Below, in pieces: positions 18,155 through 27,085 of a DNA stretch of 64,000 nt. The position numbers and the translations under genes were made by a program. Under the pieces are notes generated by a model. It did not search any database. It saw nothing but the letters and a program-made list of their open reading frames with translations, and was not told where the DNA came from. Source of the stretch: Bacillus sp. CGMCC 1.16541. GTDB lineage: Bacteria > Bacillota > Bacilli > Bacillales > Bacillaceae_H. Each line of letters opens with the position of its first letter. Position 1 is the stretch's first letter. Where the stretch lies: the NCBI RefSeq assembly GCF_003184905.1, contig NZ_QFRU01000008.1, positions 1 to 64,000 on the forward strand. Reading direction: 5' to 3'.

Positions 18155-18413
18155 GACGATTCGGCTTGGGCTTCTGTTTGAGCTACCAGCCATTGTCTTA
18201 TTTCTGACGAAGCTAGGCATTCTTACGCCAACGATGATGACGAAATATAGAAAGTTTGTGTATCTAGCTTTAGTAATTTTATCAGCAGTCTTAACACCAC
18301 CAGACCTTCTTTCTCAATTGTTTGTTCTTATTCCATTGTTTCTGCTTTATGAGATGAGTGTTCTTTTATGTGGGTGGATTTATAATCGCAGTAAGCAGAG
18401 AAGTTATGCTTGA
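18153..18413 (+). pseudogene. tatC 3' fragment
   Basis: The 86 codons read as the last third of TatC, the Sec-independent translocase channel: GLLFELPAIVLFLTKLGILTP, then KYRKFVYLALVILSAVLTPPD and LIPLFLLYEMSV, which are the conserved final two membrane segments. The first two thirds of a normal ~240-aa TatC are missing and nothing related lies upstream; the fragment begins exactly behind the nagP terminator stem. The first codon, TTG, has no proper RBS. It is best read as a remnant of a second tatC truncated by deletion or recombination. Confidence 0.75.
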
Positions 18414-18524
18414 TGTATGCGAAAGGAGGGGTAAATCAAGTGGAGTGTAAGGAGATGAATGTCTCGTTCCTTCCAAAAAAAGTATGTTAAAATGAGTAAA
18501 AGACATCTGTAAGGAGTTGTTCAA

Positions 18525-18626
18525 ATGAATCTTCTCATTGCGTTAGCCGGCGTTGTTTCTTCTGCATTTGTTCTGTATTACCTCGGAAAATCAGGATATG
18601 ACTGGGGGATAAATGAAAAAAACTAG
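18525..18626 (+). CDS. Small membrane peptide, 33 aa
   Basis: The ATG at 18525 is preceded by AAGGAG at 8 bases and encodes 33 residues: one hydrophobic segment (LLIALAGVVSSAFVLYYLG) with a short charged tail GYDWGINEKN. A terminator hairpin overlaps the stop. An RBS, a membrane helix and a terminator for such a short frame make a real small protein likely. I do not recognise the family. Confidence 0.5.
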   Translation: MNLLIALAGVVSSAFVLYYLGKSGYDWGINEKN

Positions 18627-18646
18627 AGGGGATCTCTAGTTTTTTT
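18618..18646. terminator. Bidirectional terminator
   Basis: AAACTAGAG and CTCTAGTTT flank GGGAT, with A- and T-runs on both sides. It ends the 33-aa gene on + and the VOC gene on -. Confidence 0.8.
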
Positions 18647-18648
18647 GT

Positions 18649-19071
18649 TTAGGAATGGCCAATCCCAATCCAGTTCATGAATACAATTCGCCATCCATCA
18701 GGATCTTCAATTGTAATCCCTTTTTCTTCCCAATACGGGTTTTCAGGTGAGACAGGTTCGTAGCCCATTTCTTTTAATCTAGCTATTAATTGCTTGACCG
18801 TGTCTTCTTCTGGAATGTAAAAAACAAGTAAGTTATCTTTCGTTGGAGCGGGGCATGGACTTCCGTCTTTATGTTGCGTAAATTCTAGGTGATAGTCTTT
18901 ATCTGGGAGACCAATCATAATCCCATCATAGCCATCATGATCTTGAAAAGACCCTATTTTTTGAAGTCCTAATCCTTGGCAATAAAATTCTTCTATCTTT
19001 TTTAATTGATTCGTTGGGCGTGCTATTCGAATTTGAGTGACACCCATTTGATTTGGCCACGTTTTTTTCAT
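18649..19071 (-). CDS. VOC-family (glyoxalase/bleomycin-resistance) protein
   Basis: The 140-aa protein has two betaalphabetabetabeta modules. The first begins TQIRIARPTNQLKKIEEFYCQGLGL; the second ends with the metal-site region ITIEDPDGWRIVFMNW. These folds serve as glyoxalases, dioxygenases or antibiotic-binding proteins; the substrate cannot be told here. The start at 19071 is set by AAGGA 6-7 bases before ATG; the frame extends six codons further upstream without an RBS of its own. Confidence 0.82.
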   Translation of the reverse strand: MKKTWPNQMGVTQIRIARPTNQLKKIEEFYCQGLGLQKIGSFQDHDGYDGIMIGLPDKDYHLEFTQHKDGSPCPAPTKDNLLVFYIPEEDTVKQLIARLKEMGYEPVSPENPYWEEKGITIEDPDGWRIVFMNWIGIGHS

Positions 19072-19215
19072 TGTTTTTCCTTCTTTCATCTTAGGATCTT
19101 ATTAGTAGTATACGAGATAAGTTGTTGAAAAATCTTCCATCTTATGAATGATGTTTCTCGTACTTTTGATGTAGAAGAAGGTTTGAAAAATGAAAGTATC
19201 TTCCAAAAAAAACAT

Positions 19216-19260
19216 TTGTAATTTTCTTACTACTCATATTATACTAGCCTATATGATAGG
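19216..19260 (+). promoter_or_regulatory. Promoter and palindrome upstream of the FadR-type regulator
   Basis: TTGTAA (19216-19221) and TATACT (19240-19245) are 18 bp apart. The inverted repeat CCTAT-ATG-ATAGG (19248-19260) overlaps the expected start of transcription and suits autoregulation by the GntR-family protein encoded next. Confidence 0.55.
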
Positions 19261-19298
19261 TAGACAGCTTAGAGAAAAGTAAAGGAGGAGGGAGGTCG

Positions 19299-19985
19299 TT
19301 GATTCACGTTCGAAAGCAACTTCTGCATGAAATGGTCGCGGACGAAGTTAAGCAATATATCAGAAAAAAAGGATTAAAAAAAGGTGATTGGCTTCCATCA
19401 ATGGGCGACTTAGGAGAGCAATTTGGCGTAAGTCGGACGAGCGTTCGAGAAGCATTGCGGCATTTAGAAGCGTTGCATGTAGTGGAGATTGTCAATGGAC
19501 GAGGTGTATTTGTAAAAGATGCTGGCGCGCATCATATTCAAACACGTGTCATCATTGAAAGTGAGAAGGTTTTTTTACTTGAGCTTTGTGATGTAAGACG
19601 AGGGCTAGAAGGGCGAGCTGTTGAGTTAGCAGCCATGCGTGCAACAAATGAGCAACTTGTGAAAATGGAAGAAAATTTACGCATTTATGAACGTCTTCGT
19701 ATCCTAAACCAAGATACGGCACAAGCTGACTTGTTGTTTCACAAAACCTTGTACGAAGCTTCTCACAATCCAACGCTATGTCAGATGATTGAAGCCGTTT
19801 ACGATTCGTTTCACGAGTTTTGGCAAGTCGATGAACGTATTCAACAAATCTTTGAAGATACATATCACCTTCATGAAGAGCTTTTTCACCATGTAAAACA
19901 ACAACAACCTGAGCAGGCAAAACGCTCAGTAGACAAGCTCATTGATGCGGTAGAATTATCCGTTCAACAGTTGTTTTCATCATAA
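19299..19985 (+). CDS. FadR-subfamily GntR regulator
   Basis: The 228-aa protein has an N-terminal winged helix (residues about 10-75: LPSMGDLGEQFGVSRTSVREALRHLEALHVVEIVNGRGVFV) and an all-helical FCD effector domain from about 85, including LCDVRRGLEGRAVELAA and a conserved FHKTLYEASHN metal/ligand region. Such regulators sense organic acids or amino acids. The TTG start follows AGGAGGGAGG. It is 23 bases before an MFS transporter, OCD and Dph6-like genes, so it probably controls that operon and itself. Confidence 0.87.
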   Translation: MIHVRKQLLHEMVADEVKQYIRKKGLKKGDWLPSMGDLGEQFGVSRTSVREALRHLEALHVVEIVNGRGVFVKDAGAHHIQTRVIIESEKVFLLELCDVRRGLEGRAVELAAMRATNEQLVKMEENLRIYERLRILNQDTAQADLLFHKTLYEASHNPTLCQMIEAVYDSFHEFWQVDERIQQIFEDTYHLHEELFHHVKQQQPEQAKRSVDKLIDAVELSVQQLFSS

Positions 19986-20008
19986 TGGTCGAAAAGGGGT
20001 AGATCCAT

Positions 20009-21319
20009 ATGGCTCAAACAAAAGGAGAAGCAAAAGTTGCCAAAAAGGCACTAATTGCGAGTTTAATAGGAAGTTCAATTGAATGGTATGATTATTTTTT
20101 ATATGGAACAGTGGCAGCACTTGTGTTCAGTAAGCTGTATTTTCCGTCCGAAGATCCGGTCGTAGGGTTAATGCTTGCGTATGCATCATTTGCGATTCCA
20201 TTTTTCATTCGTCCGCTTGGAGGCATTATTTTTAGTCATATTGGAGATCGAATTGGACGAAAAAAGACGCTTGTTATGACACTATCATTAATGGGAATTG
20301 CGACGGTGCTTATTGGATTGCTGCCTACGTATGAAACGATTGGGATATGGGCTCCTATTCTATTAATTATACTCCGTTTAGTTCAAGGTCTTGGAATTGG
20401 TGGAGAGTGGGGCGGTGCCCTTTTATTAGCAGTTGAATACGCACCGAAAAAACAACGCGGATTTTTTGGCAGTATCCCACAAATGGGTGTGACCATCGGG
20501 ATGTTGCTTGGAACGCTTTCGATTTCACTCATGACGCTTTTACCGGATGAATCATTCCTTGCATGGGGATGGCGCGTACCATTTATTTTAAGCGCTCTTT
20601 TAGTCTTTCTTGGCTTGTGGATTCGAAATGGTTTAGATGAAACACCTGCATTTAAAGAAGCGAAAGAAACAGGAAATATTTCGAAGATGCCACTTGTTGA
20701 TACATTCAAATATCATTGGCGTTCTGTCTTAATTGCTGTTGGCGCGAAAGTAGTGGAAACAGCACCATTTTATATCTTTTCAACGTTTATTATTTCATAT
20801 GCAACAGGTACGTTAGGGTTTGAAAGAAGTGCAGCACTCAATGCCGTGACAATCGCGACGCTTATTACGACCATTATGATTCCGTTTATGGGGAAATGGT
20901 CAGATAAAGTGGGACGTAAGCCTCTTTATATTGGCGGGACAATTGGAATGATTTTATATGCATTTCCGTACTTTTATTTACTCTCATTGGACTCTGTCTT
21001 TTGGTTAACGGTCGCGACAATTATTGGATTAGGGATTATTTGGGCACCGATTACCGCTATTCTTGGCACAATGTTTTCAGAAATTTTCGCGACAAATGTT
21101 CGTTACACAGGGGTAACAGTTGGGTATCAAATTGGGGCAGCGATTGCAGGTGGAACGGCACCGCTAATTGCAACTGCGCTACTTACTACGTACAATAACT
21201 CTTCGACACCAGTGGCCATTTACATTATCGTGACAGGTCTTATTTCATTAGTAGCCATTATGTTTACACGTGAAACCAAACACGTTGAAGGTTCAAAAGA
21301 CCAAACATCATCATTCTAA
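20009..21319 (+). CDS. MFS metabolite:H+ symporter (MHS family)
   Basis: This 436-aa, twelve-segment transporter has the MHS-type N-terminus ASLIGSSIEWYDYFLYGT, MFS motif A GDRIGRKKTLV between TM2 and TM3, and QGLGIGGEWGGALLL in TM4. The same family contains ProP, ShiA and dicarboxylate carriers, which import organic acids or zwitterions with protons. It sits directly after the FadR-type regulator and before an ornithine-cyclodeaminase-like enzyme, so an amino-acid-like or imino substrate is plausible but inferred. Confidence 0.85.
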   Translation: MAQTKGEAKVAKKALIASLIGSSIEWYDYFLYGTVAALVFSKLYFPSEDPVVGLMLAYASFAIPFFIRPLGGIIFSHIGDRIGRKKTLVMTLSLMGIATVLIGLLPTYETIGIWAPILLIILRLVQGLGIGGEWGGALLLAVEYAPKKQRGFFGSIPQMGVTIGMLLGTLSISLMTLLPDESFLAWGWRVPFILSALLVFLGLWIRNGLDETPAFKEAKETGNISKMPLVDTFKYHWRSVLIAVGAKVVETAPFYIFSTFIISYATGTLGFERSAALNAVTIATLITTIMIPFMGKWSDKVGRKPLYIGGTIGMILYAFPYFYLLSLDSVFWLTVATIIGLGIIWAPITAILGTMFSEIFATNVRYTGVTVGYQIGAAIAGGTAPLIATALLTTYNNSSTPVAIYIIVTGLISLVAIMFTRETKHVEGSKDQTSSF

Positions 21320-21382
21320 AACCAATAGGTGGAGAGTATTCTTCACCTATTCGCCTGTTAATCTATAAAAGGAGTGAGCATC

Positions 21383-22372
21383 TTGCTACTACTAAATGAA
21401 CGAATGATTCGAGAGTTATATTCAATGGAAGATTGTTTGAAAGACGTGGAACAAGCGTTTCGATACGGACAGGAAGGGAAAACCATTGCACCGGTTAGGT
21501 TGTCTGTTCCTCATGAAAAGGTTGGCGCTGAAACGTTGTATATGCCCTCTTATATTGAACCAGAAGACTATACAGCGATTAAAATCGTGAGCATCTTTCC
21601 AACGAACGCACAGCAAGGACGAAATGTACTGCAAGGAATGATTGTATTAACAGATGCAAAAACGGGTGAGCATGTAGCAATGATGGATGCGAGTTACTTA
21701 ACGGTTTTGCGAACAGGAGCCTCAAGTGGCGTCGCAACGAAGTATTTAGCAAGAGAGGATGCAAAAGTCTGTGCTGTGTTAGGGTGTGGTGCACAATCAA
21801 TCGGACAAATTCAAGCAATGATGGCTGTGCGAGAATTAGATCATCTAGTGCTTTACAACCGCACACCGGATAAAGCAGCAAGTCTGAAAGAAACCTTGCA
21901 GAAATTGTTTCCGAATTGGAGTGGAGCGATTACTATTGCAAAAAATGCCGATGAAGCCGTGCAACAAGCAGATCTTATCGTTTGTAGTACAAAGTCAACT
22001 ACACCTATCTTTGAGGGGAGCGCATTGAAAAAAGGAACACACATTAATGCGATTGGTTCGTATCAACCTCATATGCAAGAAGTCGATGTTCAAACGCTAC
22101 ATCAAAGTGATAAAATTGTAGTTGATACACTAGAAGGAGCGCTTCATGAAGCTGGTGATTTCCTCGTACCAATGAAAGAAGGAACATGGAATTCAGCTTC
22201 TATTTACGGAGAAATTGGTGAGATTATTGTTGGTGAAAAACAAGGTCGTACAACAAGCGACGAAATCACGTTTTATAAATCAGTAGGAATTGCTTACTTA
22301 GACACAATGGTTGCAGCAAGTGTTTATAAAAAAGCGATAGAAGTAGGCATTGGCGAAATTTTTTCGCTTTAA
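21383..22372 (+). CDS. Ornithine cyclodeaminase / mu-crystallin family protein
   Basis: The 329-aa protein has the conserved N-terminal substrate lobe (MPSYIEP, IKIVSIFPTN, DASYLTVLRTGASSGVATKYL) and a Rossmann NAD(P) site, CAVLGCGAQSIGQI. Family members include ornithine cyclodeaminase, ketimine reductases and alanine dehydrogenases. The TTG start at 21383 has AAAGGAG 8 bases upstream; the GTG at 21374 would be too close to it. An imperfect hairpin lies in the gap after the transporter. The exact substrate is unknown. Confidence 0.83.
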   Translation: MLLLNERMIRELYSMEDCLKDVEQAFRYGQEGKTIAPVRLSVPHEKVGAETLYMPSYIEPEDYTAIKIVSIFPTNAQQGRNVLQGMIVLTDAKTGEHVAMMDASYLTVLRTGASSGVATKYLAREDAKVCAVLGCGAQSIGQIQAMMAVRELDHLVLYNRTPDKAASLKETLQKLFPNWSGAITIAKNADEAVQQADLIVCSTKSTTPIFEGSALKKGTHINAIGSYQPHMQEVDVQTLHQSDKIVVDTLEGALHEAGDFLVPMKEGTWNSASIYGEIGEIIVGEKQGRTTSDEITFYKSVGIAYLDTMVAASVYKKAIEVGIGEIFSL

Positions 22373-23122
22373 ATGAGAGTCGAAGTAGTGAATGAAACAA
22401 AGGTTGTGAAGAAGATGAAAGAGAAGAGTAAAAGAAGAGTCATTGTATCATGGAGTGGAGGGAAAGATAGCTGCTTAGCTTTGTATCGCCTACAGCAACA
22501 GCATGAGGTTGTTTGCTTACTCTCTATGGTATCAAAAAAAGATGGTCGAAGTCATACGCACGGTATTCGACTGCCCATTTTAACATTACAAGCAAAAGCA
22601 TTAGGTCTTCCGCTTGTGTTAGTTGATTCCGCTGGTACGTATGAGCAGTCTTTTCAGCACGCACTCGTGGAGACAAAAGAAAAGTATGGTGCAGACGCTG
22701 TGGCGTTTGGTAGCTTATATGAAGAAGAGGATCGTCACTGGAATGAATCTATTTCATATAAAGCAGGACTTAAAGCGCTATTTCCATTATGGACGAGCAA
22801 AGAAGAGTCGAGTCGTTTGTTAGAAGAGTTCATCTTACTTGGCTTTCGATCTGTTATTTGCCGAGCATCGCAAGACTATTTTGATAAAACATGGGTTGGA
22901 AGAATGCTTGGCTGGCGGTTCTTTTATGACATGGAACAGACAGGAAAAGCGGTCATGGGTGAGTTAGGTGAGTATCACTCGTTTGTATTAGATGGTCCAA
23001 ACTTTTCAAAAAAGCTTGATATCACAAAAGCAGAAACTGTTTTAAATCAAGGATTATGGTCACTTGATATTCAGGATTGTCAACTAGTCGCAAAAGCAGG
23101 TGCTGTACAGAACGGATTGTAA
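22373..23122 (+). CDS. Dph6-related ATP-pyrophosphatase
   Basis: The 249-aa protein carries the PP-loop SGGKDS near residue 27 and the family's conserved TYEQSFQHALVETKEKYGADAVAFGSLY and CRASQ-type region. The archaeal/eukaryotic relatives are diphthine-ammonia ligases, but bacteria lack diphthamide, so the bacterial proteins probably amidate or ligate something else. It begins on the base after the OCD stop; another ATG about 14 codons in is possible. Its operon partners suggest modification of an amino-acid-derived compound. A hairpin overlapping its 3' end (GGTGCTGTA/TACAGCACC) terminates the operon. Confidence 0.8.
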   Translation: MRVEVVNETKVVKKMKEKSKRRVIVSWSGGKDSCLALYRLQQQHEVVCLLSMVSKKDGRSHTHGIRLPILTLQAKALGLPLVLVDSAGTYEQSFQHALVETKEKYGADAVAFGSLYEEEDRHWNESISYKAGLKALFPLWTSKEESSRLLEEFILLGFRSVICRASQDYFDKTWVGRMLGWRFFYDMEQTGKAVMGELGEYHSFVLDGPNFSKKLDITKAETVLNQGLWSLDIQDCQLVAKAGAVQNGL

Positions 23123-23148
23123 ATCTGTTGTCTACAGCACCTTTTATT
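23096..23148 (+). terminator. Terminator overlapping the end of the Dph6-like gene
   Basis: AGGTGCTGTA and TACAGCACCT pair across the stop codon region and are followed by TTTTA. 23149-23338 shows nothing else. Confidence 0.65.
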
Positions 23149-23338
23149 TATCGCGTGTGGCCGAAAGCTTTTCTTTGGTTTATTAGATGAAAAATATCAC
23201 CTAGAAGAGGTGTTTTAAAAGGAAAGAAAAGGGAATGAAGTGTTATAAGGAAAAAAACAAGCAGGAAATACTCAACATGAACTAGAAGAGTAACAGTGGA
23301 ATATACCTACATACCAACATCTTGTAAAGGAGACAGAA

Positions 23339-24118
23339 ATGATGACACGCATTCCAATTGCACTTCAACTTTATACATTACGAGAAGAAACAGAACGAGA
23401 TTTTATTGGGACATTAGAAAAAGTAGCTGAGCTTGGCTATGAAGGAGTAGAATTTGCTGGATACGGTGGGTTACAAGCAAATGAGTTAAAGAGTGTACTC
23501 GACCGATTAGGATTAAAAGCGGTTTCAAGTCATGTTTCAATTGAAGAACTAGAAGAAAACCTAGAACAAGTGATAACTTATCAGCAAGAAATCGGAAGTA
23601 AGTATATCGTTTGCCCTTATCTACCACCAGAAAGACAAACAGAAGAGGATTACCGTCATCTTATTAGTGTGTTGAATCATGTAGGAGAGCGCTGCGCGAG
23701 TGAAGGTCTCACATTGTTGTATCACCATCATGACTTTGAACTCATTCGTTTTGCAAACGGTCGCACCCCGCTTGAGATGATGTTAGAGGAAACAAGTCCA
23801 GAGTGGGTGAAAGCAGAGTTTGATGTGTATTGGCTCACTCTTTCAGGTGAACGTCCAGTCGAGTGGTTAACACGTTATCAAAGCCGTACCCCTCTCGTTC
23901 ATTTAAAAGATATGACAACAGATGACCGAAAAACATTCGCGAGACTAGGAACAGGTGGAGTAGATATAGAAGCCATTCTCCAACAAGGTCCGTCCTCAAA
24001 CGTCGAATGGTGGATTGTTGAACAAGACCAATGTGACGGATCAGCGATTGAAAGTGTCGGAGAAAGTATTCGTTATTTGAAAACGTTGCTTGAAAAACAA
24101 AAAGATTTTACCGTGTAA
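23339..24118 (+). CDS. TIM-barrel sugar isomerase/epimerase (xylose isomerase-like)
   Basis: The 259-aa protein is an AP-endonuclease-2-type TIM barrel. Metal-binding motifs are in the usual places: HVSIEE, YHHHDFEL, EFDVYWL and HLKDM, then EQDQCDG near the end. These enzymes isomerise sugars, sugar phosphates or inosose. AAAGGAGA precedes two in-frame ATGs. It stands alone between the Dph6 terminator and the second dispersed repeat; there are no neighbours that define a substrate. Confidence 0.83.
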   Translation: MMTRIPIALQLYTLREETERDFIGTLEKVAELGYEGVEFAGYGGLQANELKSVLDRLGLKAVSSHVSIEELEENLEQVITYQQEIGSKYIVCPYLPPERQTEEDYRHLISVLNHVGERCASEGLTLLYHHHDFELIRFANGRTPLEMMLEETSPEWVKAEFDVYWLTLSGERPVEWLTRYQSRTPLVHLKDMTTDDRKTFARLGTGGVDIEAILQQGPSSNVEWWIVEQDQCDGSAIESVGESIRYLKTLLEKQKDFTV

Positions 24119-24125
24119 TAAAAAA

Positions 24126-24437
24126 GAGGCTTGGACATAAGTATTTCAGTTGATAATATATTCGAACCATTTTGAGTTTTATACTCTTTATAGTTCGGAT
24201 ATTTTTTTTGTTTGGAAAACAAGTTTAAAAGAATAGTGGAATGGAGCGTAGGGCAATCGACTCCTGCGGGAAATAGAGGAAAGGATGAGGCCCCGCAGGA
24301 ACGAGGAGGCTCAGGTTTCTCCCCGCGGAAAGCGAGTGGCTGGAGCGAAATGGAACGAACTTGTTGTTATAACATCACGATGATAGAAACGGTATTGTTC
24401 GTTTTTGAGAAGGAATCATTTCGTTGTGTCCCACCCT
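24126..24437 (+). repeat. MITE-like dispersed repeat, copy 2
   Basis: This ~312 bp element is the direct-strand partner of the inverted copy at 10925-11235, with terminal repeats GAGGCTTGGACATAA and (reverse complement of the end) GAGGGTGGGACACAA. It holds no credible gene: an apparent 81-codon frame inside it mirrors one in the other copy and reflects the repeat. 24438-24613 is the leader of rmlA, with a TATAAT at 24561-24566 but no clear -35 box. Confidence 0.85.
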
Positions 24438-24613
24438 CTTTTTTGTTGAAATTGTGACGTCATCGGTTGAAAGTTCTGCAAAGTCAATCGTTTTCTTCAT
24501 TTCTACAACCTACTGTAGTGTGACTGATAAAAATCTGGAACAAAAGTGCCTACTTCAAAATATAATAGGGTAAGAAATGAGCCCAACTTATCTTTATATA
24601 TAGGGGTGGGGAA

Positions 24614-25498
24614 ATGAAGGGGATTGTTTTAGCTGGTGGGAGTGGAACACGTCTATATCCTTTGACAAAAGCTGTATCAAAGCAACTGCTACCAATCTAT
24701 GATAAACCAATGATTTATTATCCGCTATCAGTGTTGATGTTAGCGGGAATAAAAGACATTTTAATTATTTCAACGCCGATGGATACGCCGCGATTTGAGC
24801 AGTTATTAGGAGATGGCACAGAGTTAGGTATTCAACTAAGCTATGAGATTCAAGCATCACCTGATGGGCTTGCTCAAGCTTTTCTGATTGGCGAAGCATT
24901 TATAGGCGATGATTCCGTTGCATTAATTCTCGGAGACAATATCTTTTATGGTCATGAATTTACGAAAACGCTCGAGCGCGCGGCTCATTATTCTGATGGC
25001 GCTACCATATTTGGATATAATGTCAAAGATCCACAGCGATTTGGTGTTGTGGAATTTGATAAGGATGGAAACGTCATGTCCATTGAAGAAAAGCCGACGA
25101 ATCCACGGTCGACGTACGCCGTGACAGGTTTGTATTTTTATGATAACGATGTGGTTAACATTGCAAAATCGATTAAGCCATCTGTTCGTGGTGAGCTTGA
25201 AATTACAGCTGTAAATGAAGAATATTTGCGTCGTGGCAAGCTTCAAGTCGAGTTGCTAGGACGTGGCTTTGCATGGCTTGATACCGGAACACATGAATCA
25301 TTAGTAGATGCTTCTACGTTCATTGAAACCATTGAAAAGCGCCAAAGTTTGAAAGTTGCTTGTTTAGAAGAAATTGCTTTTCGAAAAGGATATATTTCAA
25401 AAGAGGCGCTTTTAGCACTTGCAGAACCACTCCAAAACAATGAATATGGACAATATTTACTTCGTTTAGCGAATCAAGGTATCATTGGAGGTTATTAA
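24614..25498 (+). CDS. rmlA: Glucose-1-phosphate thymidylyltransferase RmlA
   Basis: The 294-aa enzyme makes dTDP-glucose from glucose-1-phosphate and dTTP, the first step to dTDP-L-rhamnose. It starts with the nucleotidyltransferase signature [20 protein letters not shown] and has the conserved [17 protein letters not shown] and ITAVNEEYL motifs at standard spacing and full length. GGGGTGGGG precedes the ATG. It heads a tight four-gene operon with rmlC, rmlB and rmlD; the product feeds cell-surface glycans. Confidence 0.96.
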   Translation: MKGIVLAGGSGTRLYPLTKAVSKQLLPIYDKPMIYYPLSVLMLAGIKDILIISTPMDTPRFEQLLGDGTELGIQLSYEIQASPDGLAQAFLIGEAFIGDDSVALILGDNIFYGHEFTKTLERAAHYSDGATIFGYNVKDPQRFGVVEFDKDGNVMSIEEKPTNPRSTYAVTGLYFYDNDVVNIAKSIKPSVRGELEITAVNEEYLRRGKLQVELLGRGFAWLDTGTHESLVDASTFIETIEKRQSLKVACLEEIAFRKGYISKEALLALAEPLQNNEYGQYLLRLANQGIIGGY

Positions 25499-25511
25499 GA
25501 GAGGAGACAAA

Positions 25512-26072
25512 ATGGTGAAAGTTGTACCAACAAAACTTGACGGAGCGCTTTTGATTGAACCTCGTATTCGAACGGATTTTGATGATTTAGTGATTGAGGT
25601 TTATGATAAAACGTTGTTTGCCGAATATGGGATAAGAGCAGTCTTCATTCAAGATAATCATTCTCTCTCACAGCAATCAGGCATACTGCGAGGGCTGCAT
25701 TATCAATTGCATCCGAAAGCGCAAGCGAAACTTGTTCGGGTGATAAGTGGTGCAATTTGTGATGTGATTGTTGATATTCGAAAAGGTTCACCTACGTATG
25801 GGGAATGGCAAGATTTTTACCTATCTGCAGAAAATAAGCAACAACTTCTTGTACCAAAAGGATTCGCTCACGGCTTTTGCACGTTAGTGGAGAAAACAGA
25901 AGTGCAGTACAAAGTAGACGAATTCTATGCACCAAATTGTGATCGTGGCATTGCCTGGGATGATCCATTGCTCAACATTACTTGGCCTACTCGAAGTCCG
26001 ATTTTATCAGAAAAAGATAAAAAGCACCCAAATCTTATTGATGCAGAACATCATTTTATATGGGAGGGATAG
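25512..26072 (+). CDS. rmlC: dTDP-4-dehydrorhamnose 3,5-epimerase RmlC
   Basis: The 186-aa cupin has the family hallmarks SGILRGLHYQ (catalytic His), AKLVRVISGAICDVIVDIRKGSPTYG and LLVPKGFAHGF. The start at 25512 follows GAGAGGAGA; the open frame runs nine codons further upstream into rmlA without an RBS. It catalyses the third step of the pathway. The order A-C-B-D is typical of Gram-positive operons. Confidence 0.95.
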   Translation: MVKVVPTKLDGALLIEPRIRTDFDDLVIEVYDKTLFAEYGIRAVFIQDNHSLSQQSGILRGLHYQLHPKAQAKLVRVISGAICDVIVDIRKGSPTYGEWQDFYLSAENKQQLLVPKGFAHGFCTLVEKTEVQYKVDEFYAPNCDRGIAWDDPLLNITWPTRSPILSEKDKKHPNLIDAEHHFIWEG

Positions 26073-26075
26073 AAC

Positions 26076-27074
26076 ATGAATATTCTTGTAACGGGTGGAG
26101 CTGGTTTTATTGGGAGTAACTTCATACGTTATATGCAAAAAGCGTATCCTCACTATCAAATCGTCAATTATGATTTACTTACATACGCAGGTAACGTAGA
26201 AAGTGTAAAAGATTTAGCGAAACAGAAGAACTATACATTTGTAAAAGGAGATATTACAAATCATGAACTTGTGAATCGGATTGTGAAAAGTCATTCGATT
26301 GATACAATCGTAAACTTTGCAGCCGAATCTCATGTGGATCGAAGTATAAAAGAGCCAGGTGTTTTTGTGAAAAGTAATGTGTTAGGTACACAAGTGTTAC
26401 TTGATGTAGCAAAAAACAACCATGTAAAAAAGTATGTCCAGGTCTCAACAGACGAAGTGTATGGTTCACTAGGTGAGCAAGGATATTTTACAGAAGAAAC
26501 GTCATTAGCACCTAACAGCCCATATTCTGCAAGTAAAGCAGGAGCAGACATGATGGTGCGTGCTTATTATGAAACGTTCGGCTTACATGTGAATATCACA
26601 AGGTGTTCAAATAATTATGGACCTTATCAATTTCCTGAAAAGTTTGTTCCTCGGATGATTACTCATGCATTAGCAGGAAAGAAGTTACCAATCTATGGAG
26701 ATGGGAAGAATGTCCGTGATTGGTTACATGTAAAGGATCATTGTTCTGCCATTGATTTAGTTCTACATAAAGGAAAACAAGGTGAGGTGTATAATATTGG
26801 CGGACAGAACGAACGTACAAATAATGAAGTCGTTCAGTTTATTGTTGAAAAGGTAGGAGCTTCCCCGTCACTTATTACATTTGTTGAAGATCGTTTGGGT
26901 CATGATTATCGCTATGCAATCGATGCAACCAAAATACGGTCAACGTTAGGGTGGGAGCCGGTTTATACATTTGAACAAGGAATGAGCGAAACCATTTCTT
27001 GGTATATCAATCATCCGCAGTGGTGGAAGTGCCGTGAAAATGTTGAAAACGTTTGCGGTTATAAAAAGAGGTAA
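26076..27074 (+). CDS. rmlB: dTDP-glucose 4,6-dehydratase RmlB
   Basis: The 332-aa extended SDR has GGAGFIGSNF for NAD binding, FAAESHVDRSI, STDEVYGSL and the catalytic YSASKAGAD (Tyr and Lys). It converts dTDP-glucose to the 4-keto-6-deoxy intermediate. It lies 3 bases after rmlC, with GGAGGGA as RBS. Full length and no damage are visible. Confidence 0.96.
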   Translation: MNILVTGGAGFIGSNFIRYMQKAYPHYQIVNYDLLTYAGNVESVKDLAKQKNYTFVKGDITNHELVNRIVKSHSIDTIVNFAAESHVDRSIKEPGVFVKSNVLGTQVLLDVAKNNHVKKYVQVSTDEVYGSLGEQGYFTEETSLAPNSPYSASKAGADMMVRAYYETFGLHVNITRCSNNYGPYQFPEKFVPRMITHALAGKKLPIYGDGKNVRDWLHVKDHCSAIDLVLHKGKQGEVYNIGGQNERTNNEVVQFIVEKVGASPSLITFVEDRLGHDYRYAIDATKIRSTLGWEPVYTFEQGMSETISWYINHPQWWKCRENVENVCGYKKR

Positions 27075-27085
27075 GGTGACTAAAC

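Noticed and set aside
10925-24437. A composite transposon bounded by the inverted repeats
   Set aside because: The repeats encode no transposase, and the genes between are ordinary metabolic operons; only a MITE-like nature is supported.
24212-24457. An 81-codon protein (and its mirror at 10891-11127)
   Set aside because: Both frames lie inside the two copies of the dispersed repeat and mirror its sequence; no RBS and no plausible domain.
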